A DNA stretch of 64,000 nt, taken from assembly GCA_024362935.1 (NCBI GenBank), contig JANCRA010000115.1, positions 889,656-953,655 of the forward strand, given 5' to 3'. Within the stretch, counting starts at the first letter, position 1; each line of letters starts with the position of its first letter. This stretch comes from Setophaga petechia (Eukaryota > Chordata > Aves > Passeriformes > Parulidae). The notes under the pieces were generated by a model. That model worked only from the letters and a program-made list of their open reading frames with translations. It made no database searches and had not been told where the DNA came from. Below, piece by piece: positions 21,110 through 32,240 of the stretch. The translations under genes were made by a program, and so were the position numbers.

Positions 21110-21362
21110 CTCTAAAATCCCTAAATTTCTTAAAATCTCACAAGAAGGAAAGTTGGTTATTAGGAAAAGGCTTTTTACAGAAAGGGTGATAAAGTTCTGG
21201 AATGTTCTGCCCAGGGAGGTGGTGGAGTCCCCATCCCTGGGTGTGTTTAACAAAGCCTGGATGTGGCACTGGGTGCCAGGGTTGAGTTGAGGTTTTGGGG
21301 CTGGGTTGGACTCGATGATCTTTAAGGTCTCTTCCAACCTGGGGATTCTGTGATTTTATGAA
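21110..21362 (+). mobile_element. CR1 LINE, 3' end
   Basis: Contains the characteristic CR1 3' sequence: TTCTGGAATGTTCTGCCCAG, GGAGGTGGTGGAGTCCCCAT, then TGGACTCGATGATCTTTAAG, GTCTCTTCCAACC and the terminal ATTCTGTGATTTTATG repeat. It is 5'-truncated, as nearly all CR1 copies are, and has no intact coding sequence. It matches the inverted copy at the right edge of the window. Confidence 0.95.
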
Positions 21363-22200
21363 TTCCCTGTGGTCCTGACTCACCCACTCTTCCCAAAATC
21401 CTCTGTTGCATAAAAACACCTCAGTGCATGCAGAAATCCCCTGCTATAGCTGCTCTCAGCCAGACCTGAACTGCTGAAATACTTCATGTTAGTAAAAACA
21501 ACACAAATAAGCAAAAACCTCCTACTTAAATCAGCCCAGAGAGAATAAACATGCACAGAACTACACCAGGGTGTTCCTTCAGCTGGATAATCCTTCACTT
21601 GCCTCACAGCTTTGTGCTAAAATCAAAGTGTCTGAAAACAGGATGTGTCTAAATTAGGCCTGTGCAGGAATAATTTGTTTGGGAGCTCAAAACAAAAAGG
21701 ACAGCCTGCCATGTTGCAGCTCTGAACCGCTCCCTCATGCCAGGAATTTTGGATGTTTCACATCTGTTGGAGTCTCCTCTTGCTGGAGTCTTATAGGAAA
21801 TGATTTACTGAGTTCCTCTGACAACAAGAGCTTGCCCCCCATCCAGTGCTGACGAGAAAAACCCCGAGCGTTTTGCAATCAGCAGATTCAGGGTTTCAGC
21901 TGCTGGAGCAGGAGGCTGAACACGACTTTTATGGCCAAGGAATTCCGTGTGCAGTCAGACTTTGCAGGGGGAGCTGGAGGACACTGCAGAGAGTTCCACA
22001 CTCCAGCATTTAAGGCTCAGAGGGTCTTAAAATCAAACTCTGGAGAAACAAAACCTCTCCTTCCCCCACTGTGCTGTTCAGACACAAAGCGTTTCATGTC
22101 CCCTTGGGTTCCTCCCCCAGTTTTTGCTGCGGGTAGAGCAGGATGAGGCAAAGCTGTGTTGTTTCATCCCAGAGTTATGAGCAGAACCCAGAAAGGTCGA
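21363..22200. other. Unique spacer
   Basis: About 840 bp without recognised repeat or exon. Short open frames on both strands are not supported by any family match. Confidence 0.45.
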
Positions 22201-22720
22201 CAGCCCCACTCACGCTCAGACCACAGCGGCCCTCACAGTTACCCTGACAGCGTTCCAGGCCAACATAAACAGCAGGCAGCGTCTCCTTGCAGACGGCTCC
22301 GCGCATTCCTTGCACCGGGGAGGGCGCCTGGAGGCGGCCGCAGCCTCCCGAGGGCCATTAAGGGAGCACAGGCTGTGCCCTGGGACATCTGCTCGCTGTG
22401 TTCCTTGGCTGGCACCGCCACACGGGCCAAGGGTTGTCTTCTCCAGAGAGCCCCAGCGCTCCCAGTGACCACGGGCTGGCCCCAGCACGCTGCCTGCAGC
22501 CGCCTCCCCTCGGCCGCACAAAAGCATCCCAAAGAGGAAAGATGGTGGGCAAAGCGTGGCTCCCCCTCCCTGAGGTGAAGGAGAGGGGTCACCAGCCCCA
22601 GCCCCATGCACGCAGCCCTGCAGAGCCTCTGGAATTGGAACCACATGTGCCGAGGCTGGGGGAGCTGTGCAGACACAGCACAGCCCCGCACGCGGCCCAG
22701 CTTCCAGGCGGTGACGTGAG
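22200..22720. promoter_or_regulatory. GC-rich, CpG-containing segment
   Basis: The most GC-rich unique segment outside the exons, with clustered CpGs at 22290-22345 and 22500-22530. Overlapping open frames of 136-240 codons occur in both directions because stops are rare in GC-rich DNA. No signal-peptide exon with a phase-1 donor could be recognised. It could be a regulatory CpG cluster, but this is a composition-based suggestion. Confidence 0.25.
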
Positions 22721-22764
22721 GAGTTTGGAATTGAGACTGCACAGGAGGGAGCGAGGCCAGGGAG

Positions 22765-23580
22765 AGCAGAAAAACCAGCAAAAGCACAGCAAAACCTCTG
22801 GGTTTTAGAGATTTGTGACAGGAGTGGGGCTGGAATTGGGCTGGTGGTGTTTTACCAGCAGAAATATCAGCAGTGCTCAGCAATCCTTCAGTTGGAAATC
22901 CTGGATGAGCCAGGGAGGGGATGTGGGATGGTTGTACCAGCACAGCATTAGAAAACACCCTGTGTGAGTAAATTCACTCTTCCTGGAGTCTAAATGAGGT
23001 GGTTCATCAGAAAAACCAACAAAAGCAGAGCAAAACCTCTGCTTTTTAGAGATTTGTGACAGGAGTGGGGCTGGAATTGGGCTGGTGGTGTTTCACCAGC
23101 AGAAATATCAGCAGTGCCCAGCAATCCTTCATTTGGAAATCCTGGATGAGCAGAGCAGATCCCTCTGATCCCATTCCCAGCAGGGTTTGGTGCAGTTTTG
23201 AGGCTCAGCCTTCATTCCCTGCTCAGCCCATCTCAGGGAGGGGATGTGTGGTGGCTGAACCAGCACAGCATTACAGCACGCCCTGTGTGAGTAAATTCAC
23301 TTTTCCTGGAGTCTAAATGAGGTGGTTCATCAGAAAAACCAACAAAAGCAGAGCAAAACCTCTGGGTTTTAGAGATTTGTGACAGGAGTGGGGCTGGAAT
23401 TGGGCTGGTGATGTTTTACCAGCAGAAATATCAGCAGTGCCCAGCAATTCCTCATTGGGAAATCCTGGATGAGCCAGGGAGGGAATGTGGGGTGGCTGTG
23501 CCAGCACAGCACCAGTGTGTGAGTAAATTCACTCTTCCCTGTGTAAATTTACTATTCCTGGAGTCTAAACGAGGTTGTTC
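22765..23580. repeat. Tandem array, 3 copies of about 240-320 bp
   Basis: Units begin CAGAAAAACCA(G/A)CAAAAGCA at about 22767, 23008 and 23328, and contain GAGATTTGTGACAGGAGTGG, GGAATTGGGCTGG, CAGCAGAAATATCAGCAGTG, TGGAAATCCTGGATGAG and GTGAGTAAATTCACT. Copy 2 is longer because of an inserted ~90-bp patch (23151-23240) that also occurs at about 27165-27244. Confidence 0.9.
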
Positions 23581-23589
23581 ATCAAATGC

Positions 23590-24185
23590 CCCCAGAGGAA
23601 GGTTCAATACTCCTCAGGGAAATCCTCAGGATTCCCTTGTGCATTAAAGACAAGTGAAAAATGAATCCTGCAGTACCCAGCGACCTGCAGTACCCAGCGA
23701 CCACATCCAACTAGAAATCTTACTTGCAATAAAAAGGCAAAATTCTGTCTCTGAAAACGGCAGAATTTACTTCCAGCACCAACCCACATCGAGTCCAAAG
23801 TCTGGAGAGGCTTGGGAATATTGGGAATTAAAGCATTGAAGCCTTCCCTTGGCCAAGGAGCCTCCCAGGCAGCCAGCAGCTCTGGATGTGCTTTCCTTTC
23901 TCTCACTGCACTCCAAAAATTCCACTGCAAGCAGGAGATTCTGCTTTCCATCCCTGGAGACTGAAGAACAGAAAGCAAGGCTCCAGCCCTGCATCTCCCA
24001 GTTTGAGGGTTCAGGGAGTGCCTGTGCACAGGAATGTGTGAAATCCCTTTGCCTTCAGTCCAGGTAATTTTATCAGGGCATTGACCCAGGAGTCTCCTGC
24101 TCACAGCACCAGCTCAGCCAAGCCTCTCAGTGATGCAGCTGGGAATTTGTCAGGGCAGATCTCAGACTCCTGGAGGGAAAAAGCA
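23590..24185. other. Unique spacer
   Basis: No array or exon recognised. The 9-base CAGTACCCAGCGACC-type duplication near 23670-23702 is the only local repeat seen. Confidence 0.45.
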
Positions 24186-24189
24186 CCCA

Positions 24190-26400
24190 TGGCTCTCTGA
24201 TATTCCCTTTTTTCCCAGGCATTTTTGGGTTACTTTGCGTACCTTAAAGATCTGAAGGCAAGAAAACCTAAAAATCCCATCCCTAAACATCACAAATTTC
24301 ACTCTTTCAAAAGGATTAAGGGAGGAAGATGGTTTCAGTGCTCATTTCTAGGGTTTCTTTCCCTATTCCATGGCTCTCTGATATTCCCTTTTTTCCCCAG
24401 GCATTTTTTGGGTTACTTTGAGTACCTTAAAGATCTGAAGGCAGGAAAACCTAAAAATCCCATCCCTAAACATCACAAATTTCACTCTTTCAAAAGGATT
24501 AAGGGAGGAAGATGGTTTCAGTGCTCATTTCTAGGGTTTCTTTCCCTATTCCACGGCTCTCTGATATTCCTTTTTTCCTCAGGCATTTTTTAGTTACTTT
24601 GAGTACCTTAAAGATCTGAAGGCAGGAAAACCTAAAAATCCCATCCCTAAACATCACAAATTTCGCTCTTTCCAAAGGATTAAGGGAGGAAGATGGTTTC
24701 AGTGCTCATTTCTAGGGTTTCTTTCCCTATTCCATGGATCTCTGATATTTCATTTTTTCCCAGGCATTTTTTAGTGACTTTGTGTACCTTAAAGATCTGA
24801 AGGCAAGAAAACCTAAAAATCGCATTACTAAACATCACAAATTTCACTCTTTCACCTGGTTTCAAAAGGGTTAAGAGGAGGAAGATGGTTTCAGTGCTCA
24901 TTTCTAGGGTTTCTTTCCCTATTCCATGGCTCTCTGATATTTCCTTTTTTCCCAGGCATTTTTGGGTTACTTTGTGTACCTTAAAGATCTGAAGGCAAGA
25001 AAACCTAAAAATCCCATCCCTAAACATCACAAATTTCACTCTTTCAAAAGGATTAAGGGAGGAAGATGGTTTCAGTGCTCATTTCTAGGGTTTCTTTCCC
25101 TATTCCATGGCTCTCTGATATTTCCTTTTTTCCCAGGAATTTTTTAGTTACTTTGTGTACCTTAAAGATCTGAAGGCAAGAAAACCTAAAAATCGCATTA
25201 CTAAACATCACAAATTTCACTCTTTCACCTGGTTTCAAAAGGGTTAAGAGGAGGAAGATGGTTTCAGTGCTCATTTCTAGGGTTTCTTTCCCTATTCCAT
25301 GGCTCTCTGATATTTCCTTTTTTCCCAGGAATTTTTTAGTTACTTTATGTACCTTAAAGATCTGAAGGCAAGAAAACCTAAAAATCCCATCCCTAAACAT
25401 CACAAATTTCACTCTTTCAAAAGGATTAAGGGAGGAAGATGGTTTCAGTGCTCATTTCTAGGGTTTCTTTCCCTATTCCATGGCTCTCTGATATTTCCTT
25501 TTTTCCCAGGAATTTTTTAGTTACTTTGTGTACCTTAAAGGTCTGAGGGCAAGAAAACCTAAAAATTCCATCCCTAAACATCACAAATTTCATTCTTTCA
25601 CCTGGTTTTGAAAGGATTAAGGGGAGGAAGATGGTTTCAGTGCTCATTTCTGGGGTTTCTTTCCCTATTCCACGGCTCTCTGATATTTCCTTTTTCTCCA
25701 GGCATTTTTTAGTTACTTTGCGTACCTTAAAGATCTGAAGGCAAGAAAACCTAAAAATCCCATCCCTAAACATCACAAATTTCACTCTTTCAAAAGGATT
25801 AAGGGAGGAAGATGGTTTCAGTGCTCATTTCTAGGGTTTCTTTCCCTATTCCATGGCTCTCTGATATTTCCTTTTTTGCCAGGAATTTTTTAGTTACTTT
25901 GTGTACCTTAAAGGTCTGAGGGTAAGAAAACCTAAAAATTCCATCCCTAAACATCACAAATTTCACTCTTTCAAAAGGATTAAGGGAGGAAGATGGTTTC
26001 AGTGCTCATTTCTAGGGTTTCTTTCCCTATTCCATGGATCTCTGATATTCCCCTTTTTTCCCAGGCATTTTCGGGTTACTTTGTGTACCTTAAAGATCTG
26101 AAGGCAGGAAAACCTAAAAATCCCATCCCTAAACATCACAAATTTCACTCTTTCACCTGGTTTCAGAAAGATTAAGAAGAGGAAGATGGTTTCAGTGCTC
26201 ATTTCTAGGGTTTCTTTCCCTATTCCATGGCTCTCTGATATTTCCTTTTTTCCCAGGAATTTTTTAGTTACTTTATGTACCTTAAAGATCTGAAGGCAAG
26301 AAAACCTAAAAATCCCATCCCTAAACATCACAAATTTCACTCTTTCAAAAGGATTAAGGGAGGAAGATGGTTTCAGTGCTCATTTCTAGGGTTTCTTTTG
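24190..26400. repeat. Tandem array, unit about 185 bp, 12 copies
   Basis: Each unit has CCATGGCTCTCTGATATTTC, CTTTTTTCCCAGG, TTAGTTACTTTGTGTACCTT, AAAGATCTGAAGGCAAGAAA, CATCCCTAAACATCACAAAT and GATGGTTTCAGTGCTCATTT. The last marker recurs at about 24331, 24513, 24698, 24889, 25071, 25260, 25441, 25637, 25816, 26000, 26191 and 26373. Two variants alternate irregularly (with or without CACCTGGTTT). Open frames of about 119 codons are two-unit artefacts. The unit contains a TTTTTTCCCAG|G acceptor-like site on plus. Confidence 0.96.
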
Positions 26401-26910
26401 TCTGAGGAATATTCTTAGGCCTCAGTCTCGCAGGGAATCTCTTGTTGCTGTCAGTTCAGGGACACACAAATGAAGGCACACAGAAATGAAGTTCTCTGCC
26501 CAAGGCAGACACGGAGCAGAATCCAGAATACAAACCCAAAGAGACAGCAACAAAACTGTTTTCAAAGCAGTATTTGTCCATCAGATCTTTCCTCCCCCGT
26601 TTTGAAATCCAAGGAGAAGGTTGCATCAGCTAACTCTGAAAATTGAGGAGATTGGAAGAGACTTGAGAGATTGATAAGGATTCCCAATAAAAATGTTATT
26701 GTGCTGAGGATTCATTTTCCCTTTTTTATCCCTTCACATCAAGATTTTAATCAGAAGGCAGTGAACTGGTTTTGTTTTTCTGCTGCTTGGTGTCCTGGAA
26801 ATTCAGCTTGTTCTGAACCTGCCCAAAAAGGGACCAGGAAACTCAAGGTTTTCACACTTGAGGTTTTCACACTTGAGGTTTTTCTCATCAGGGTGAGCTT
26901 CATGTGGGAG
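26401..26910. other. Unique spacer
   Basis: No array or gene recognised. A short direct repeat ACTTGAGGTTTT occurs at about 26855 and 26870. Confidence 0.4.
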
Positions 26911-26914
26911 GGAA

Positions 26915-27244
26915 TTGAGGCAAGAATTGGGGAGCTCAACCAGCCCAGTTTGTTCCTTTGGCTCCATTCCCTCTTGTGAGCCTGGAAATGCAAACAGCCC
27001 CAGGTTTACATCTGCAAACCCCACAAAATCTCCTTTCCTGCAAGGAATTTAAATTATTGCAATTTACTGTTCCAATGGGTTCATTTTGGCTTTGAAAATT
27101 CCCAATGTTCTGGAGCCAGGATTGCCATGAGAAGCCCCCAGAATATTTGGCTGCTCGGTGCAGAGCAGAGATCCCTCTGATCCCATTCCCAGCAGGGTTT
27201 GGTGCAGGTTTGAGGCTCAGCCTTCACTCCCTGCTCAGCCCATC
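26915..27244. repeat. Dispersed repeat next to an LTR
   Basis: Positions 26915-27165 match 36715-36955 (shared GGCAAGAATTGGGGAGCTCA, TGGAAATGCAAACAGCCCCA, AATCTCCTTTCCTGCAAGGA). Positions 27165-27244 match the patch at 23151-23240 (shared ATCCCTCTGATCCCATTCCC). The right edge coincides with the LTR boundary at 27245. It may be a flanking ERV segment or an older repeat. Confidence 0.7.
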
Positions 27245-27865
27245 TGTCAGGAAAATCCATCCACAAGCACCAGGGGTTGATGTCCAAAAGGAGACAGAGC
27301 AGTGCTGGAGCTTTATTCCAATCAAGGCAGAGGCCATGGGGCATCCCCTGGGGTCTCTCCAATTTTTGGAGGACTCAGCCTCCTTTTTATCCCAATTTCC
27401 AGCCACATTTCCCTTCTCTCTTTCCCCATTTCTGAGGTACTTGTGAGGTTCAGACTTCCCAATATCACTGATCCCAAAGATTCCCCTCTAATGTATAACT
27501 CTGCCTTTTAATTTTTAATTCTTATGGAATTTAGGGGTTTTTCCCCATTTCTGAGGTACTTGAGAGGTTCTGACTTCCCAGAACACCTGATACCAGAGAT
27601 TCCCCTCTAATATATAACTCTGCCTTTTCATTTTTAATTCTTATGGAATTTAGGGGTTTTTCTTCCCCATTGTTTCTTTCATTTTTCAGTGTCTAATTGT
27701 CTTGTTTATCAGCAAACCTAAAGTTTGTTTGTAAAAGCAAATCTCTTTTTCAATTCATCAATCAGTGGAATCCTTCCCATTGTTTCTTTTCTCTCCCAGT
27801 GCTGGTTTTACCCACCAGCAGCCCCACAGCTGGTTTGGAAACACAAATCCCTCATTCCTCTCACA
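27245..27865 (-). mobile_element. Solo LTR, family A, 2 internal units
   Basis: On minus it starts TGTGAGAGGAATGAGGG and ends TTTTCCTGACA, giving TG...CA termini and about 621 bp. It contains two copies of a ~118-bp internal unit (TAAGAATTAAAAATTAAAAG ... CTCAGAAATGGGG), then GGCATCCCC-type sequence and AATAAAGCTCCAGCACTGC near the 3' end. Related copies are at 32241, 57151 and 62645. No coding sequence and no clear target-site duplication. Confidence 0.8.
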
Positions 27866-28365
27866 TCCCTGTAACTTCCATGGGATGTTCAGTTTGTGGG
27901 CTCCTAATTGCACATAACAGGCTCTGACATCTCACTTACCCACTACAAGCACCACTAATATGATACAAAATGAATGCCTAATGTATTAACACTCTGTCAC
28001 TTTTCATCTCCACTCAGCCTCAAACCTCGGCCACGGCTGCCCCAAGGCACCGAGCGAGCAGCAGCAGCTCCTCCCCATCACCCCCAGAAGTCTTGGAAGG
28101 GAGATGCTGAACTCTGCAAGGCTCCAGAGATGGAGCCAAGGTGCCACAGCAGGGGCTGAGCAGCAGCAGCTGCACCCAGAGTGGTGGTGGCCACGCTGGT
28201 GCCTTTTGGGGTTATCTAAAAACAGAGCCAGGCATGATTGAGGGTCGCAGACGCCTTCTGTGAAAAATCCTTTCTGTAGGATTGTTCCTGCTGGAGCTGA
28301 GATGCTCAGTGACAAATGTAAACAATTATTATCTGCTGCTGTGGAATGCAACAGGTCCACCTGTG
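27866..28365. other. Unique spacer
   Basis: About 500 bp, moderately GC-rich at 28020-28200. Nothing recognised. Open frames on both strands lack any domain. Confidence 0.4.
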
Positions 28366-28369
28366 ATTG

Positions 28370-28635
28370 GTCTTCTGTAGATGTTTGGATTTACTGACCA
28401 CTCAGGGTGGAGCTGCTCTCACTCTCTGTGAGACACAGACCTTGGTTATTCATTCTTTCCATCTCCTTCTTAGCACAGCCAGCTGCTGAAGAAGCTCCTT
28501 CCTTTCTATTCCTAAGTAGTATAGTTATAATGTTATATATATATATCATAAGATAATAAATCAAGCCTTCTGATCATGGAATCAAGATTCCTGACTCTTC
28601 CATCCATCTAAAAACCCCTGTGACCACCGTCACAA
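28370..28635 (+). mobile_element. LTR family E, copy 1
   Basis: Contains GTGATTGG, a CAGCCAGCTGCTGAAGAAG-type block, CTAAGTAGTATAGTTATAAT, TATATATCATAAGATAATAA, ATCAAGCCTTCTGATCATGG and ends CCCCTGTGACCACCGTCACA. The order (AT-rich promoter-like core, AATAAATCA, then CTTCTGA and a CACA end) matches 50035-50262 and 60770-61015. It resembles known avian ERV LTR 3' halves. The 5' end is not resolved. Confidence 0.65.
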
Positions 28636-28639
28636 TTGA

Positions 28640-29480
28640 GAGAATAAAAATTCGTTATTCCTTCAGGTTTTCAGGTGTTGTGGGTGGATGAAGCCCTCCA
28701 GGGCCTACACCCAAAAATGGACTCACAGGTTTCACACTTTTATAAGTTTGGTCCATTTGCATTTTGGGGGTGAATCTGCCAATTCCAGCTTCAGCCAATG
28801 AAGTCATTGACCCCAAGTTTGCTGCCCCCAACTCCCTTTTGTTCCCATCTCTGGGCCTGAGGCAGTGAGGTGTCCTTGACTGCCAGGCCTGGAGAGGAAT
28901 TGTTGTGTCTGCCCCAAATGGGGAAGCAGCAGCTCCCACTGTGAGTGGAGTTTGGAGTTCTACACTAAAGAACTGCAGGGTTACAAATAGATAAAAAATA
29001 TGATAATATACTATTATTAAATAAAATTTATTAGTATTGGTAGTAGTATTAGTATTAGCATTAGTATTAAATAGAATATAATCTCTTTCAAATAGATGGA
29101 AAATAGAAAAGCTGAAATCCTGGAGAGGAATTGTTGTGTCTGCCCCAAATGGGGAAGCAGCAGCTCCCACTGTGTGTGGAGTTTAGTTCTACACTAAAGA
29201 ACTGCAGGTTACAAATAGATGGAAAAAAATAATAATATACTATTATTAAATATAATTTTTTAACATTGTTAGTAGTAGTAGTAGTAGCATTAGTATTAAA
29301 TATAATATAATCTCTTTCAAGTAGATGGAAAATAGAAAAGCTGAAATCCTGGAGAGGACTTGCTGTGTCTGCCCCAAATGGGGAAGCAGCAGCTCCCACT
29401 GTGTGTGGAGTTTAGAGTTCTACACCAAAGAACTGCAGGGTTACAAACAGATGGGAAATAGAAAAGCTCAAATCCTGAGA
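28640..29480 (-). repeat. LTR-like element with ~220-bp tandem units
   Basis: GAGAGGAATTGTTGTGTCTG (one copy GAGAGGACTTGCTGTGTC) and CCCCAAATGGGGAAGCAGCA recur at about 28895, 29118 and 29352, each followed by GAACTGCAGG and an AT-rich TATTATTAAATA segment. The left part (28650-28890) has TTCAGGTGTTGTGGGTGGAT and TTTATAAGTTTGGTCC and looks like the distal part of an LTR. The minus-strand assignment is tentative. Confidence 0.65.
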
Positions 29481-29564
29481 CATCAACAGTGTCAACCCAC
29501 TGCTTGCAGTCTCCTCCTCAATTCTAATTTTGGCAGGGTCAATTATTTTGTCCAGTTATTTAAA

Positions 29565-30190
29565 ATATTCACTTAAGCTGTTAGTTGGTTTCCAGTAATT
29601 TAAAATATTTCCTCAACTTGTTAGCTTGTTCCTAGTTATTTAAACTATTCACTTTGCCTGTTAGCCAGTTACCCATCATTAAATATATCCTTTAGCCTGT
29701 TACCTTATTTCTAGTTACTTAAGATACTTTACCTGTTAGCTTGCTTCCAGTTATTTTAAATATTCCTTTACCTGTTGGCTTGTTTCCAGTTATTTTAAAT
29801 ATTCCTTTACCTGTTAGCTTGTTTCCAGTTATTTTAAATATACCTGTTAGCTTGTTTCCAGTTATTTTAAATATTCCTTTACCTGTTAGCTTGTTTCCAG
29901 TTATTTTAAATACTTCATTGCCTGTTAGCTTGTTTCCAGTTATTTTAAATACTTCATTGCCTGTTTGCTTGTTTCCAGTTATTTTAACTATTCCTTTACC
30001 TGTTGGCTTGTTTCCAGTTATTTTAAATATTCCATTGCCTGTTTGCTTGTTTCCAGTTATTTTAAATACTTCATTGCCTGTTTGCTTGTTTCCAGTTATT
30101 TTAACTATTCCTTTACCTGTTAGCTTGTTTCCAGTTATTTTAAATATTCATTGCCTGTTTGCTTGTTTCCAGTTATTTAAAATATTCCTA
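29565..30190. repeat. 39-bp tandem array, about 16 copies
   Basis: Unit GTTATTTTAAATATTCCTTT followed by ACCTGTTAGCTTGTTTCCA, 36-40 bp. The first four copies (29565-29730) are divergent and the later ones nearly uniform. Because 39 is divisible by three, a 153-codon frame of repeated Ile/Leu/Pro/Val/Phe peptides is open on plus; I do not regard it as a gene. Confidence 0.95.
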
Positions 30191-30810
30191 ATCCAGAGGT
30201 AAGAAAACGAAAGGAACCTCATTCTTCAATCCTCATTTTTCACTGGCTTTAGCATGAACCAGAAATTCAGATTTTTGGTTCCCATCACGGGGTTGAGCTC
30301 CCTCCCTGCACCTCCCCTGGAGTTTGGCAGAGCCCTGCACCAGCTGCAGGCAGACTCTGGGAACACGAGCAGCTTTTCTCTCACTTTTTCCACTCTTGGC
30401 AGGGTTTGGGGCCCTGGACATCGCCCTGAGCCCCGGCTGCAGCCGGTGAATCAGCGCTGCCGCGGGGATTGCTGAGGAATGCCAACCCCGGGAAGGGCCG
30501 GGACGGAGCTGCAATCTCACAGGGAAATATTCATTGCAGCCCTGTGGGAGTTCACACTGCCCTGAGCACAGCCTCACCTGGCCCCAGATATCCCAAATTC
30601 CTGCCCAACAGGCCAAGGGTTGGACTGAACACCGCTGAGAACATTAAAATGAGACAAAACACAACTTGGAAAGAATTCCCCTTCTCCAAAGAGGAGCACA
30701 GCAGCTCTTTTAGCTGACAGCACTGCACAGCTGCTGAAAGTGATCCCAAAATGCTGAAACTGGGGGAAACTCAGACACAGGAAACAAGGAAATGTTATTT
30801 AACACAAAGT
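30191..30810. other. Unique spacer with GC-rich core
   Basis: Positions 30380-30560 are GC-rich with several CpGs. No exon with compatible splice phase was identified. Candidate regulatory DNA only by composition. Confidence 0.35.
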
Positions 30811-30811
30811 A

Positions 30812-31568
30812 TGATTGATTCTTGCATATCTATATCTATATCTAATCTATATTTATATCTATATCTATATCTATATCATCTATATCTATATATATCTTAT
30901 CTATATTTATATCTATATCTATATCTATATCATATATATCTATATATATATCTATATCTATATCTATATCTATATCATCTATATTATATATCTATATATA
31001 TATCTGTATCTTATCTGTATCTATATTTATATCTATATCTATATCTATATCATATATATATATCTATATCTATATCTATATCTATATCTAATCTATATCT
31101 ATATATATCTATATCATCTATATCTATATATATCTATATCTTATCTATATCTATATCTATATCTATATCTATATCTATATCTATATCTTCTATATCTATA
31201 TATCTATATCTTATCTATATCTATATCTATATCTATATCTATATCATCTATATCATCTATATCTATATCTATATATCTATATCTTATCTATATCTATATC
31301 TATATCTATATCTATATCTATATATATCTATATCATCTATATCTATATATATCTATATCTTATCTATATCTATATCTATATCTTCTATATCTATATATCT
31401 ATATCTTATCTATATCTATATCTATATCATCTATATCATCTATATCTATATCTATATATCTATATCTTATCTATATCTATATCTATATCTATATCTATAT
31501 CTATATCATCTATATCTATATAATATTTACATTTATTTATATATTTATATATTATATTTATATTTATA
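30812..31568. repeat. Hexanucleotide tract (TATCTA)n, about 750 bp
   Basis: Nearly uninterrupted TATATC/TATCTA repeats, with periodic TATCATC and TATCTTATC interruptions. Interruptions recur at irregular intervals of tens of bases, hinting at secondary units made of several hexamers. Open frames of Tyr/Leu/Ile repeats are compositional artefacts. Confidence 0.98.
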
Positions 31569-32240
31569 GTTTGTTTTCCTGACCCAAGGTGTTCTCCTGT
31601 AGTGAAAAAAGCCCAAGGGAGACTCTGCTCCCCACAGGGTTCCAGCCTGGGAGCTGAGGATGCCAAATTCCAATTCTGGATCTGTTCCACTTGACAAAAG
31701 CCCACAAACCTAAAAAGGGCACGACCATACACGATAAAAAGTGCAGCAACATTTTCAGCCTAAGGAACAGCCTCAGAAAATGAAGAAATATTGAGATTTT
31801 GTTTTGCTTTCATCAAAATTTTGGGAGATTGAAAAACTTCTGGGAAATTGTCTTAGTTGTTTTTTTTCAAATCATGTTTATTGGTTGGTTTTGGGGTTTT
31901 TTTGCTTATTTACTTAGAAACCTCTTCAGTTTTAGTGCAGATGTGCCAAAATCCTGATCTCTAAAAGTTCAAAGCACGAGTTTAGTCACCAAGTAGGATG
32001 TTTGGAAAAGGCAGAAGGGCTAAAGCAGAAAGCAGCTCCATTTCCTTTCTCTCAGGAAGACGCTCAAATTACAACTTTCCAATTCCAGTTTTAGCAGCCT
32101 GTCAAAAATACAGGTGGGAAGACTGAAAATAAAACTTTGGCATTCCTGGAGGTAAAATCAAACCTGCAAAGCTGGAGGGGCCAGACAGGGATGCTGTTGC
32201 AGAGGAGGGAGCTCAGCCCAGCACTCTGATGTCACATCCA
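31569..32240. other. Unique spacer
   Basis: About 670 bp with no recognised repeat or exon. T-rich tract at 31855-31870. Confidence 0.4.

Noticed and set aside
22239..22958. Minus frame containing a signal-peptide-like run (GFAVLLLVFLLSLASLPP), considered as exon 1 of the CLMP-like gene
   Set aside because: The hydrophobic part starts in a tandem repeat unit without a nearby Met, a similar run occurs in another copy near 23313-23507, and no phase-1 donor follows with CLMP-like residues.
29741..30202. 153-codon Ile/Leu/Pro/Val repeat frame
   Set aside because: Product of a 39-bp tandem array with unit length divisible by three. Start and end fall at array limits.
30751..31582. Tyr/Leu/Ile/Ser repeat frames of 255-272 codons
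   Set aside because: Translation of the TATCTA tract. No biological support.
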